Below are positions 28,856 to 37,836 of a DNA stretch of 64,000 nucleotides, in pieces (positions within the stretch are counted from its first letter, which is position 1; each line of letters begins with the position of its first letter). A program made the translations under genes and the position numbers. This DNA is from Hyphomicrobium sp. (lineage in GTDB: Bacteria; Pseudomonadota; Alphaproteobacteria; Rhizobiales; Hyphomicrobiaceae), in NCBI GenBank assembly GCA_003987725.1, contig RXJH01000013.1, positions 1-64,000 on the forward strand, in the 5' to 3' direction. The notes beneath the pieces were generated by a model. The model had not been told where the DNA came from and ran no database searches. It was given only the letters and a program-made list of their open reading frames with translations.

Positions 28856-29830
28856 ATGACGAATGACGGTCTCCTCGGAGCGGCTAGCGATATTCATCTA
28901 GAAATGGAACGATCGCTCGAGAGAGCGCTTTCTTCAGGTCAAAACAGGCCCGATCGCTTGCCGGGTCTGCAGACGATCTTTGGCCAGTTGCCGCGCGTGA
29001 TGGCGGAGGAGATCGGCAATCTTTCGCATTTGCCGCTCAAGGTACGTCTGCTCGATCTCTTTGCGTCGACCATAGCCGATACGTGCGCGCTGCAGCCAAG
29101 CGCCTTTGCCGGCGTGGTTCGCGCCGAAAGATGGAGAAGCTGGCTCTACTTCATAGCCGACCCGGCCGCGAGCGCCCTTTTTGTGGAAGTGGCGACGGGC
29201 TGCGAAGGGATTCCGCAAGGGGGACTGCCGCTACGCACGCCAACCCGAACCGACGCGAATGTCCTCCGCGTTCTGTTCCGGCGCGTCGCGCGCGCCCTGT
29301 CGAGCGCTTTTTCGATCCTCGTCGATATCAGCTTCGATGTCGGCCCGGTCGTCGAGAAGATCGAACTCGAGCCGCAGCTGACCCTGACCTCGCCGGTAAT
29401 CGCCGCACGTCTGTGTTTGGACTACGCGGGACATCAGGGCGTCGTGACGATCGTCATTCCGCAAGCGGCTCTCGAATCGGTACGCCATTTACTCGCGGGT
29501 CCGGCAGCCACGGGCCCGACCGGCCCGGCCATGCGCTCGCGCGAGGATCCGACCTGGACCAAGCAGCTCTCCGAGGAGATCGCTCGTTCGTTCATCGAGC
29601 TCAACGGCGTCCTTGAAGAGCGTCCAATTGCATTGGGTGAGGTTCAACGGTTTGCTGTTGGAACCGTTGTCGAGCTGGAGCTCACGTCAATGTCGCGCGT
29701 GCGGCTCGATGCCGACGAGAGCCCGCTGTTTTGGTGCGAGCTTGGCAAGCGCGACAATGCGCTGATCCTGAGGATCGACGACGAATTCGATCAACAAAGG
29801 GAATCGGTAGACGAATTCTACGGACTGTAG
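28856..29830 (+). CDS. fliM: Flagellar motor switch protein FliM (divergent)
   Basis: 324 residues. Homology to FliM is faint but supported by the middle domain (LPRVMAEEIGNLSHLPLKVR and ASALFVEV) and a C-terminal SpoA-like part (LGEVQRFAVGTVVELE, FWCELGKRDNALILRI). The position between motA and fliN also supports it. FliM links the C ring to the chemotaxis signal. The N-terminal EIDALL-like peptide that binds phosphorylated CheY in most bacteria is not visible; the chain starts with a low-conservation stretch containing HLEMERSLERAL instead. Start ATG 28856 is 75 bases after motA. Confidence 0.85.
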   Translation: MTNDGLLGAASDIHLEMERSLERALSSGQNRPDRLPGLQTIFGQLPRVMAEEIGNLSHLPLKVRLLDLFASTIADTCALQPSAFAGVVRAERWRSWLYFIADPAASALFVEVATGCEGIPQGGLPLRTPTRTDANVLRVLFRRVARALSSAFSILVDISFDVGPVVEKIELEPQLTLTSPVIAARLCLDYAGHQGVVTIVIPQAALESVRHLLAGPAATGPTGPAMRSREDPTWTKQLSEEIARSFIELNGVLEERPIALGEVQRFAVGTVVELELTSMSRVRLDADESPLFWCELGKRDNALILRIDDEFDQQRESVDEFYGL

Positions 29831-29907
29831 GCCGTGCTCTCAAGGCTGCGGCATGTTTCGTATGGCAAAATTCGAGTCGGATACGTTAGCACGAGGAAAT
29901 AACCGGC

Positions 29908-30336
29908 ATGATGCCGAGTAATGCAGTAGAAGCGGAAAGCGCTCCGGAAGCAACTGAAGCCGGTTTCGATCAGGCGCTCGGAGGCATGGCCGATTTCGGT
30001 GAAGCCAACAGCGCGGACTTGGCCGAAACGCTGCGCAAGGCCGCCGCCGATATGAACGAGGCTGCAGCCGACTTCGGCAACAACAATTCATTGATCATGG
30101 GTTTGCCCGTGATGATGAAGGTCGTGCTCGGCTCTGCAAAAATGCCCGTCGCGACTTTGGCCAAGTTGGCCAAGGGATCCGTCGTCAAGCTCGACAAAAT
30201 GGTGGGCGATCAGGTCGACATATTGGTCAATGGCCGGCTGATAGCGCGTGGAGAAGTTGTCGTTCTCAATGAAGGAACGTCTCGCTTCGGTGTCGTGCTG
30301 ACGCAAGTCGGCTCCTTGCCCCCCGTTGCGAAATAA
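29908..30336 (+). CDS. fliN: Flagellar motor switch protein FliN
   Basis: 142 residues with an acidic, Ala/Glu-rich N-terminal stretch (1-60) and a C-terminal SpoA domain: VVLGSAKMPVATLAKL, then VGDQVDILVNGRLIARGEVV and FGVVLTQV. FliN forms the lower ring of the switch complex and docks FliH during export. It lies between fliM (77-base gap) and fliG (18-base gap). ATG 29908 and ATG 29911 are equally possible starts and change only one residue. Confidence 0.92.
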   Translation: MMPSNAVEAESAPEATEAGFDQALGGMADFGEANSADLAETLRKAAADMNEAAADFGNNNSLIMGLPVMMKVVLGSAKMPVATLAKLAKGSVVKLDKMVGDQVDILVNGRLIARGEVVVLNEGTSRFGVVLTQVGSLPPVAK

Positions 30337-30354
30337 TAGCGGCACATCCTGTCC

Positions 30355-31359
30355 ATGCGCGATCCGTTATTAGAGCCCGAAAGAACATTGACGGGTCCGG
30401 AAAAGGTCGGGGTGCTTCTTCTCGCGCTCGGCAAACAACGCGCAAGCGGGCTGCTGAAGAAGTTCAATCCCGAAGAGCTGAACATCCTCGTTCGCTCCGC
30501 CGAGGTCATGCCGACGATTTCCGCGGCTGAGCTCGAAAACATCGTCCAGGAGTTCGAAAACGAGTTTGGCCACGGCGTGCCCTTTATGGGCCGCGCCGAA
30601 GACGTGAAGCGCCTCGTCACCGACGTCATTTCCGAAAACAAGTCGTCCGGCGACCCGAACGAGCAGATCATAGCCCGCCTGGACATTTGGAGTCAGCTCG
30701 CAGCGCTCCCCGACGACGTGTTGCAGGCCCATTTTCAAAAGCAGTCCCCGCAAGTCGCTGCCTACTATCTCGATCGGCTCGGAAGCGAACGGGCGTCGGT
30801 CGTACTGAAGTGCTTTCCGCCCGCTGAGCGCAACGATCTTCTGAACCGCATTCTCGGGCTCGGGCAGGTCGCGCCGCAAGTTATTGAAGCCTTGGAAAGC
30901 GGCTTGCACGAAGAGCTGTTCGATAACGATCGGCGGTCATCGGATAAACATCTGTCGCTGGCGAGCATTCTGAACAACCTTGACAAAGAGGACTCGGCGC
31001 AAGCGCTCCAGTATCTCGCGAGCATCAAGCCAAAAGACGCCGAAGCGATCCGCAAGATGTTGTTCAAGTTCGAGGATCTGTTGAGGTTGCCGGCGCGTGC
31101 ACTGACGGTCCTCATGGACGGAATTCCCGTCGAGCGAACGGTTCTCGCTCTCCAGGGCGCCGATGCGGAATTGCAGAACAAGGTTCTTTCGGCGCTTTCG
31201 CCGCGAGCACGCCGCATGGCGGAAGCAGAATTGCAGAGCCCCGCCAACGTGCCTCAGCGCGATATCGTCGATGCCCGGCGCGCGATGGTCGAAGCGGTGC
31301 TGCGTCTCTCCGCCGAAGGTGCGATCGATATTTCAAGCACATCCATGGAAGCCGTCTAA
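30355..31359 (+). CDS. fliG: Flagellar motor switch protein FliG
   Basis: 334 residues with three domains. The N-terminal part (LTGPEKVGVLLLALGKQ) binds FliF. The middle armadillo-like part carries the EHPQ-equivalent segment (HFQKQSPQVAAYYLDRL). The C-terminal torque helix is KFEDLLRLPARALTVLMDG. FliG meets MotA to generate rotation. It follows fliN at 18 bases and precedes flhB at 24. Length and domains are ordinary. Confidence 0.95.
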   Translation: MRDPLLEPERTLTGPEKVGVLLLALGKQRASGLLKKFNPEELNILVRSAEVMPTISAAELENIVQEFENEFGHGVPFMGRAEDVKRLVTDVISENKSSGDPNEQIIARLDIWSQLAALPDDVLQAHFQKQSPQVAAYYLDRLGSERASVVLKCFPPAERNDLLNRILGLGQVAPQVIEALESGLHEELFDNDRRSSDKHLSLASILNNLDKEDSAQALQYLASIKPKDAEAIRKMLFKFEDLLRLPARALTVLMDGIPVERTVLALQGADAELQNKVLSALSPRARRMAEAELQSPANVPQRDIVDARRAMVEAVLRLSAEGAIDISSTSMEAV

Positions 31360-31383
31360 CCGGCATGCCGCTGGAGCGGGATC

Positions 31384-32469
31384 GTGTCTGAAGCACAGGA
31401 CAAAGATAGCCGCACAGAAGAAGCAACAGACAAGCGAATGTCTGATGCGAAGGGGGAGGGCAATATTCCGCTCTCCCGCGAGGCGACCAACTTTCTATAC
31501 CTTCTCGCAGCGCTGCTCATGATTGTGGCGCTCGGCCAGACCTTCCTCACCAGCTTTGCCGAACTCCTGATGGGGTTGCTTGCGAACGCCGGCTCCATTC
31601 GTATCGAAACAGCGGGTGATCTCGGCTTGGTCTTCGACGTCGTCGGAAAGACTGCCGCGCTCCTGACCGCTCCTATCATTCTCTCGTTTACGGCGGCCGG
31701 CGTACTGGCGGCAACGCTTCAGACGCCACCGGCTCTGATCTTCAAGCGCGTGATTCCGGATATTTCCAGGGTGTCGCCGGGAAAAGGCCTGAAGCGCTTG
31801 TTCAGCATGAACGGAGTGTTCGAGTTCCTGAAACTTACGTTGCGGCTGAGCATCATCGTGATCACGAGCGTATTGATCGTGATGTACCTGTGGCACGACT
31901 TTATCAATTCGATTTGGAGCGACCCAGCGGCCATTCTGAGGCTCTCGCAGAAGAGCGTCGCGCTGTTGCTGACGTCGCTGGCGATTCTGTCATTCGTTCT
32001 TTTGCTATTCGACCTGCCGATCACGCATATCCTTTGGCGCCGGTCGCTCCGAATGGCGCCCCAGGAAGTCAAGGATGAGCGCAAGCAGTCCGAGGGCGAT
32101 CCTCATATCAAGGCGCGCCGCCGTTCCATTGCAAGATCGCGCGCACGCCAGCGGATGCTTCACGCAGTGCCGCGCGCAACGCTCGTCGTTGCCAACCCGA
32201 CGCACTTCGCCGTGGCGTTGCGATATGTCCGCTCCGAAGGGGGTGCGCCGCGGGTCGTTGCCAAGGGGCAGGACCTTGTCGCGCTTACAATTCGTAAAAT
32301 TGCCGAAGAAAATGGCATTCCTGTCATAGAAGACAAGGCTCTCGCAAGGTCGCTGTATGCAAAAGTAAGCGTGGATCAAATGATCCCTGTCGAGTTCTAC
32401 AAGGCAGTCGCTGAAATTCTTCTTCGTCTTCAGGCGCGGCGGAACCGGACTGGTCCTGTTCGCGCGTGA
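31384..32469 (+). CDS. flhB: Flagellar export switch protein FlhB
   Basis: 361 residues from GTG 31384, which has GGAGCGGG shortly upstream. Four membrane segments occupy about 35-210, and a cytoplasmic tail follows. The self-cleavage site N271-P-T-H is intact (VVANPTHFAVALRY). Cleavage there changes export specificity from rod/hook to filament proteins once the hook reaches length, under control of FliK (gene at 45270). The N-terminus (KDSRTEEATDKRMSDAKGEG) is also typical. It is followed by a small unknown gene, then the flgB rod operon. Confidence 0.95.
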   Translation: MSEAQDKDSRTEEATDKRMSDAKGEGNIPLSREATNFLYLLAALLMIVALGQTFLTSFAELLMGLLANAGSIRIETAGDLGLVFDVVGKTAALLTAPIILSFTAAGVLAATLQTPPALIFKRVIPDISRVSPGKGLKRLFSMNGVFEFLKLTLRLSIIVITSVLIVMYLWHDFINSIWSDPAAILRLSQKSVALLLTSLAILSFVLLLFDLPITHILWRRSLRMAPQEVKDERKQSEGDPHIKARRRSIARSRARQRMLHAVPRATLVVANPTHFAVALRYVRSEGGAPRVVAKGQDLVALTIRKIAEENGIPVIEDKALARSLYAKVSVDQMIPVEFYKAVAEILLRLQARRNRTGPVRA

Positions 32470-32485
32470 AGGGAAAAAAGGCGCT

Positions 32486-32905
32486 ATGATTCCATTTCGC
32501 ATCGATCATTCTGAAGTTCGTGAAAAGATCCTCGGCGAGAGCATTCGTTCCGTCGCGTCCGACCTGCGCTTGATCGATCTTCCCGATCTTGTCAGCTATT
32601 TGAAAACCGGGCAGATCGCGAACATCGGCTCGCTCGTGCAGGCTTCGATTGAACTGTCGTTCAAACCGGAAACTTTGACATTCGGTCATGCCGGCGACGT
32701 TCATCTGGAATGGGGCTCGCAGCCGCGCGTTTTCCTCGATATGGAATTTCACCACCAGTCCGTACACGTCTTCTTCCGCCTGATACTCGAGGGCGAAGAA
32801 GCTGGTGTCGAGATCACCTATATTTCGTTTGAAGGCGAATCGAGCGGTCCCAGCCAAAACACCACGCGCTTGCATCGCGCGCTGGGAGAGGCGCGCCTGA
32901 ACTGA
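32486..32905 (+). CDS. Unknown small protein in flagellar operon
   Basis: 139 residues, no signal peptide or membrane segment. The family is not recognised. The composition is normal, alternating short helices and strands, with blocks such as HVFFRLILEGEEAGVEITYI. It begins 16 bases after flhB, where the ATG at 32486 follows GGGAAAAAAGG, and ends 123 bases before flgB. Placement in a tightly packed motility operon suggests a flagellar role, for example as a chaperone or export helper, but nothing in the sequence proves it. Confidence 0.7.
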   Translation: MIPFRIDHSEVREKILGESIRSVASDLRLIDLPDLVSYLKTGQIANIGSLVQASIELSFKPETLTFGHAGDVHLEWGSQPRVFLDMEFHHQSVHVFFRLILEGEEAGVEITYISFEGESSGPSQNTTRLHRALGEARLN

Positions 32906-33028
32906 CGCACGTTTATTGAACACGTCAGTCGCACCGCCGAGGAAGATGCGAGTTCCAGCACCGCTGTTCAGGCCGACGCAAGGGAGCGGGTGCACATAGG
33001 AAGGCAAGATCATGAAGGATCCCTTTCT

Positions 33029-33403
33029 ATGCAGCCCATGCAACTTTTCGATCTGGCTTTTCGCCAAAACGAATGGCTCGCACAACGTCAATCGGTAATT
33101 TCGTCGAACGTCGCGAACGCCAATACGCCTGGTTACAAGGCGAAGGATATCGAAAGCTTCGACGACGTGATGCGCAAATCCGTCTCGATGACGGCAACCG
33201 ATCCGCAGCATCTCTCATCCGGCATTGGCACGTTCCGTCAGGCGGAAGATGGATCCAACGATGCTGAAGTCCTCGTTTCGGGCAACGACGTCAATCTCGA
33301 GCAGGAATTTCTCAAGTCCAACGACGTGATGCGCAGCTACTCAATGAACACCCAGATCATGAGGACGTTCGATCGGATGCTGCAATCGGTGACGAAGGCC
33401 TAA
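33029..33403 (+). CDS. flgB: Flagellar proximal rod protein FlgB
   Basis: 124 residues, about the family length. The rod signature SVISSNVANANTPGYKAKD is near the N-terminus, and the C-terminal segment ends MRTFDRMLQSVTKA. FlgB is the innermost axial rod protein. The start is ATG 33029 with AAGGAT eight bases ahead; an upstream in-frame start at 32990 would add 13 residues untypical of the family. It opens flgB-flgC-fliE-flgG-flgA-flgI, with three bases to flgC. Confidence 0.95.
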   Translation: MQPMQLFDLAFRQNEWLAQRQSVISSNVANANTPGYKAKDIESFDDVMRKSVSMTATDPQHLSSGIGTFRQAEDGSNDAEVLVSGNDVNLEQEFLKSNDVMRSYSMNTQIMRTFDRMLQSVTKA

Positions 33404-33406
33404 GCC

Positions 33407-33826
33407 ATGAGTGATCCGCTTATCTCCGCGGCCAAGGCCGCAGCGAATGGCCTCTTCGCGCAGTCGACGCGCATGCGGGTTCTTTCCGAAAACATCGCCA
33501 ACGCCGAAACCACTGGTAAGACGGCGGGCGCAGATCCCTATCAGCGCAAGACCGTCAGCTTTCAATCCGTCACCGACGGAATGGACGGCGTGGACATGGT
33601 GCAAGTCGACGAAATCGACCGCGATCAGGCACCATTTCGCACGGAATACATGCCCGGGCATCCGGCGGCCGATGCAAAGGGCTATGTTAAAATGCCCAAC
33701 GTCGACATGCTCACGGAGCTTGCCGATATGCGCGAGGCATCGCGCTCATATACCGCCAACACCCAAGTCATCAAACAGGTCCGCGAGATCGTCTCGATGA
33801 CCATCGACCTATTGAGGCCGTCATGA
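33407..33826 (+). CDS. flgC: Flagellar proximal rod protein FlgC
   Basis: 139 residues with the rod motif LSENIANAETTGKTAGADPY and the conserved C-terminal helix (DMREASRSYTANTQVIKQVR). A second rod subunit, exported without a cleavable signal. Its stop overlaps the fliE start by four bases, indicating coupled translation. Confidence 0.95.
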   Translation: MSDPLISAAKAAANGLFAQSTRMRVLSENIANAETTGKTAGADPYQRKTVSFQSVTDGMDGVDMVQVDEIDRDQAPFRTEYMPGHPAADAKGYVKMPNVDMLTELADMREASRSYTANTQVIKQVREIVSMTIDLLRPS

Positions 33827-34155
33827 GCTTGAGCATCGCCATGCTATCTCCGGATATCGACCGCATCGGCGGCGCCGCGGCCTCGAAAGGCGCTGCTGCT
33901 GTCGCCGCTCCCGGCGCCTCGTCCGTCGCCACACCGGAAAGCGATTTCGCGCAGACGATGGCGAACATGGCAGCCGACGCCATTTCGACGGTGAAGACAG
34001 GCGAAACGACGGCGATGGCCGGCATGCAAGGCAAGGCGCCGTTACAGCAGGTCGTGCAAGCGGTCATGCAGGCCGAGCAAGCGCTTCGAACGGTCGTCGC
34101 GGTGCGCGACAAGGTCGTCAGCGCTTATCAAGAAATCAGTCGTATGCAGATTTGA
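33823..34155 (+). CDS. fliE: MS-ring/rod junction protein FliE
   Basis: 110 residues. The C-terminal half carries the FliE family block (QQVVQAVMQAEQALRTVVAV and the end YQEISRMQI). The N-terminal half is Ala-rich and poorly conserved. FliE is the first export substrate and joins FliF to the rod. It overlaps flgC by four bases and is followed by flgG after 11 bases. Confidence 0.92.
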   Translation: MSLSIAMLSPDIDRIGGAAASKGAAAVAAPGASSVATPESDFAQTMANMAADAISTVKTGETTAMAGMQGKAPLQQVVQAVMQAEQALRTVVAVRDKVVSAYQEISRMQI

Positions 34156-34166
34156 GGTCGTAACTC

Positions 34167-34955
34167 ATGAGAGCGCTTTCGATTGCTGCGACCGGCATGT
34201 CCGCACAGCAAACCAACGTTGAAGTCATTGCCAACAACGTTGCAAATATCAACACGACCGGCTTCAAGCGCTCGCGTGCGGAATTTGCCGACTTGCTGTA
34301 CCAGACCGATCGCGCTGCCGGAACGGCGGCCCGCGATGACGACACCATCATTCCGGAAGGTAACTCGATCGGTCTAGGCGCTCGTACCGTCGCCATCCGC
34401 AGTCTTTCGATGCAAGGTCCCCTCGCTTCGACGAATAACAAGCTCGATTTGGCTCTGAACGGCCGGGGTTACTTCCAGGTCCAGGGTGAGAACAACGAGA
34501 TTTTGTACACCCGCGACGGCGCTTTCAATAAGAACGCAACGGGACAGCTCATCACGCTCGAAGGCAACCTCGTCATTCCGAGCATCACGATACCGAACAC
34601 CGCAACCGATGTGATCGTCAACTCCGCTGGCCAAGTGTATGCGGTCATCGGCGCGACCGGCACACAGCAGCTTCTCGGTCAATTGTCGCTTGCTAATTTC
34701 GCGAACGAGACGGGACTTGCGGCGCTCGGCGGCAATCTCTTTCAGGAAACGCCAGCATCGGGAACCCCCGTTATCGGCAGCCCTGGCGACGTCGGCTTTG
34801 CAACGATCCAGCAGGGCTATCTCGAAAGCTCCAACGTCGATCCGGTGAAGGAAATCACCGAGCTCATCTCGGCGCAGCGTGCCTATGAGATGAACTCCAA
34901 GGTCATCACCGCAGCTTCCGATATGTATAGCGTCATCACAAAGGACATTCGCTGA
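34167..34955 (+). CDS. flgG: Flagellar distal rod protein FlgG
   Basis: 262 residues, the standard length of FlgG. The rod signature [20 protein letters not shown] is at the N-terminus, and the conserved ending is [20 protein letters not shown] with [14 protein letters not shown]. FlgG builds the distal rod that crosses the P and L rings. It ends at the base where flgA begins, and the P-ring genes follow directly. Confidence 0.96.
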   Translation: MRALSIAATGMSAQQTNVEVIANNVANINTTGFKRSRAEFADLLYQTDRAAGTAARDDDTIIPEGNSIGLGARTVAIRSLSMQGPLASTNNKLDLALNGRGYFQVQGENNEILYTRDGAFNKNATGQLITLEGNLVIPSITIPNTATDVIVNSAGQVYAVIGATGTQQLLGQLSLANFANETGLAALGGNLFQETPASGTPVIGSPGDVGFATIQQGYLESSNVDPVKEITELISAQRAYEMNSKVITAASDMYSVITKDIR

Positions 34956-35443
34956 TGAGGACGGCGCGCAACGTGCGGGAAGGGCTCTGCTTCGCGGCAG
35001 CGGCGCTGCTTGCCTTTTGCGCAGTGGCCGTCGGCGCGCACGCGAACGAAGGCGGGCGCACGGTCTTCGTTCCCCGCGCTGTCATCTATCCGGGCGACGT
35101 CATCACAACGGAAGCGCTTGTGGAACGCAGACTGCTGGTCGCACCGAACAATCCGCCCGTATTCGGCGAAGATTCGGGAGAACTGCTGGGCAAGGTTGCC
35201 CGCCGCACCTTGCTTCCCGGAGAGCTCATTCCAGGATCGGCAGTTCGAACGCAGGATCTCATTAAGCAGGGCAAAACCTACAAGCTCACTTATGAGTCGC
35301 GCTTCGTATCGATCGTCGGCGTCGGTGTCCCACTTCAATCGGGTTCGGCCGGTGAAATCATAAATGTGCGCAACCCGGATACGGGCCTGATAATCAAGGC
35401 GCGCATCAAGCCGGATCAGACGTTGACGGTGGACGATCAATGA
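34955..35443 (+). CDS. flgA: P-ring assembly chaperone FlgA
   Basis: 162 residues with a cleavable signal peptide (AAAALLAFCAVAVGAHA). The C-terminal SAF-like domain contains RRTLLPGELIPGSAV and SGSAGEIINVRN. In the periplasm FlgA helps FlgI form the P ring. It overlaps flgG by one base and flgI by four, so the three are produced together. Confidence 0.93.
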   Translation: MRTARNVREGLCFAAAALLAFCAVAVGAHANEGGRTVFVPRAVIYPGDVITTEALVERRLLVAPNNPPVFGEDSGELLGKVARRTLLPGELIPGSAVRTQDLIKQGKTYKLTYESRFVSIVGVGVPLQSGSAGEIINVRNPDTGLIIKARIKPDQTLTVDDQ

Positions 35444-36546
35444 GATTGGCCACTGCACTGTTCTTTTTTCTTGCCCTGGTGCACACGGCCGAAGCCGGCA
35501 CGCGCATCAAGGATATCACCGACCTGAAGGGCATCCGCGTCAATCAGATCGTCGGATACGGCTTGGTCGTCGGCCTGAACGGCACGGGCGATACGCTGCG
35601 AAATTCGCCGTTCACGCAGCAGTCGGTGCAGGCGATGCTCGATCGCATGGGCGTAAACATTCGTGGATCGCAATATGAGCCGCGGACGCGCAACGTCGCC
35701 GCCGTCATGGTCACAGCCGAACTCCCACCGTTCGCTTCGAAGGGCTCCCGTTTTGATGTCACCGTTTCATCGATCGGTGACGCCAAGTCGTTGGCCGGCG
35801 GCTCGCTCATCATGACGCCGCTCGCCGGCGCGGATCAGAAAATCTACGCGGCCGCCCAAGGCCAGGTCACGATTTCAGGATATCTCGCGAAGGGCGCCGC
35901 CGAATCCATCACGTCGGGAATTCCGACGCGCGGCAGGATTCCGGACGGCGCCATCGTCGAGCAAGACGCGCCGGGCGGTTTCGACGAGGACATGCCGCTC
36001 GAATTCAAGCTCCGGAACCCCGACTTTACGACGTCGGTCCGCATTATGGACGTCATCAACGCTTTCGCCAAAGATCGCTATGGCATGCCAATAGCGCGCT
36101 CGAAAGATCAGCAGTCGGTGATGATTCGTAAGCCGCCACGCATGCTGTCGTCGCGTCTTCTCGCCGAGATCGGCGAGCTTGAGGTCGATCCCGATCAAAC
36201 CGCACGCGTTGTTATCGATGAAAGAACCGGCACGATCGTCATCGGCAGCGAAGTCCGCATTTCGACTGTTGCAGTCGCCCACGGCAACATCACCGTGCGC
36301 GTGACCGAGACGCCGAAGGTTTCGCAGCCGGCGCCGTTCTCGAACAGGGGCGAAACTGTCGTCGTTCCCGATACGCAAGTCGATGTCAACGAAGCGGGCG
36401 GAAACGTACAGATCGCTCGCGGCGCCAATTTGCGTGAGCTCGTGACCGCCCTCAACAGGATGGGTCTGAAGCCCATCGGAATTATCGCAATCCTGCAGGC
36501 CATGAAAACGGCAGGCGCGCTGCAAGCCGAGCTGGTGGTTCAATGA
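35440..36546 (+). CDS. flgI: Flagellar P-ring protein FlgI
   Basis: 368 residues with a signal peptide (MRLATALFFFLALVHTAEAG). The conserved start of the mature chain is RIKDITDLKGIRVNQIVGYG. VMVTAELPPFASKGSRFDV and the C-terminal NRMGLKPIGIIAILQAMK are family blocks. FlgI polymerises in the periplasm around the rod in the peptidoglycan layer. It overlaps flgA and motE by four bases each. Confidence 0.96.
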   Translation: MRLATALFFFLALVHTAEAGTRIKDITDLKGIRVNQIVGYGLVVGLNGTGDTLRNSPFTQQSVQAMLDRMGVNIRGSQYEPRTRNVAAVMVTAELPPFASKGSRFDVTVSSIGDAKSLAGGSLIMTPLAGADQKIYAAAQGQVTISGYLAKGAAESITSGIPTRGRIPDGAIVEQDAPGGFDEDMPLEFKLRNPDFTTSVRIMDVINAFAKDRYGMPIARSKDQQSVMIRKPPRMLSSRLLAEIGELEVDPDQTARVVIDERTGTIVIGSEVRISTVAVAHGNITVRVTETPKVSQPAPFSNRGETVVVPDTQVDVNEAGGNVQIARGANLRELVTALNRMGLKPIGIIAILQAMKTAGALQAELVVQ

Positions 36547-37094
36547 GATCGTTCACGAGCTTCGCGTCGGTCCTCGTCGGTCTCTTTCTCTTCGTGCCGA
36601 TTGGCGCCGCCGACGAGGCAAAGCCCGATAACAACGAGCTGGAAGTTCTGCAGGTGCCGCAGCCGAATGCGCCTGAGCTCAGCCCGGCACAACAGTATTG
36701 CTCGAGCATCATGGATGCGGCGACAGCAGCCCAGATCGCGCAACAGACGCGCAACCTGGAAAAGGCGCAGAAGCAGCTCAACGACCGGATCGCCGTTCTT
36801 GCCGAGAAGGCCGAAGTCCTGAAAGGCTGGATCAAGATGCGCGAGGACTTCACCGCGCGCGCGACCGAGTCTCTGGTTCAGATCTACAGCAAAATGAAGC
36901 CCGATGCCGCCGCAGCGCAGCTCGCGGCGATGGATGAGATGGTCGCGGCGGCCGTCATGTCGAAGCTTACGCCGAAGGCTTCAAGCCTCATCATGACCGA
37001 AATGGAAGTGGCGAAGGCGGCACGATTGTCGGCAGTCATAGCGGGCGCGGGCGAAGTGGCTGTTCATCCGGAGCGTAAGGCCGATGCGCAATAA
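36543..37094 (+). CDS. motE: MotE-like periplasmic chaperone
   Basis: 183 residues with a signal peptide (SFASVLVGLFLFVPIGAADE). A helical, coiled-coil-rich body follows (ARNLEKAQ-like heptads around residue 75 and KMKPDAAAAQLAAMDEMVAA near 125), the layout of the MotE/MgtE-N family. In Sinorhizobium meliloti, MotE is a periplasmic chaperone for MotC, and a motC gene is present here at 43999. The gene overlaps flgI by four and flgH by eleven bases, exactly as in rhizobial loci. Confidence 0.88.
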   Translation: MRSFTSFASVLVGLFLFVPIGAADEAKPDNNELEVLQVPQPNAPELSPAQQYCSSIMDAATAAQIAQQTRNLEKAQKQLNDRIAVLAEKAEVLKGWIKMREDFTARATESLVQIYSKMKPDAAAAQLAAMDEMVAAAVMSKLTPKASSLIMTEMEVAKAARLSAVIAGAGEVAVHPERKADAQ

Positions 37095-37815
37095 TATACG
37101 TTGGGCGACGCCGGCAATCGTATCGCTCACTTTGTTGCTCACGGGATGCGCCGACCAATTGCGTGAAATCGGTCGCGAGCCGACGTTGTCTCCGGTTGGA
37201 AGCGGCTTGGCGCCGGACCGGACGGCCCATGTTGATCTTCCGGTTACGCCCGTCGCCTACCACTCGGGGAATTCGACGTGGCAGGATGCCGGAGCCGATC
37301 TCTTCCGCGACGCCCGCGCCTTGCACGTCGGCGACGTCGTGACGGTAAAGATTCAAATCAACGATAAAGCCTCTCTCGATAACAACCTGAACCGCTCGCG
37401 CGACGCGAGCGTCGGTCTGAAGTCATCCGCTGACTTCGATTTCGGTTTTGGCGGCTCTGGTCCGAGCGGCTCGGGAAAACTTGACGGCAATCTCAATCGA
37501 ACGACATCGACCGATTCGAAAGGTTCCATTGCAAGATCCGAAAGTATCAACCTCCTCGTGGGCGCCGTCGTCAGTCAGGTTCTTCCGAACGGGAACCTCG
37601 TGATCAGCGGCTCACAGGAAGTGCGGGTCAATTTCGAGCTTCGTGTGCTGAACGTTCAGGGTGTGATTCGCCCGCGCGACATCGCAACCGACAACACGAT
37701 CTCCTACGAGAAGATTGCCGAGGCCCGCGTTTCCTACGGCGGCCGAGGCAGGGTGATGGAGGTCCAGCAGCCGGCATACGGTCAGCAGATACTCGACGTC
37801 GTGGCGCCGTTCTAG
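37084..37815 (+). CDS. flgH: Flagellar L-ring lipoprotein FlgH
   Basis: 243 residues. The N-terminus has a lipoprotein signal with the lipobox LLTGC (Cys near residue 22). The conserved blocks ALHVGDVVTVKIQINDKASL and NLVISGSQEVRVNFE follow, and the C-terminus matches the L-ring family. FlgH forms the outer-membrane ring around the rod. It overlaps motE by eleven bases and is followed by fliL at 21 bases. Confidence 0.95.
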   Translation: MRNNIRWATPAIVSLTLLLTGCADQLREIGREPTLSPVGSGLAPDRTAHVDLPVTPVAYHSGNSTWQDAGADLFRDARALHVGDVVTVKIQINDKASLDNNLNRSRDASVGLKSSADFDFGFGGSGPSGSGKLDGNLNRTTSTDSKGSIARSESINLLVGAVVSQVLPNGNLVISGSQEVRVNFELRVLNVQGVIRPRDIATDNTISYEKIAEARVSYGGRGRVMEVQQPAYGQQILDVVAPF

Positions 37816-37836
37816 GCAAAGTCAGGGGCGCTGGCG

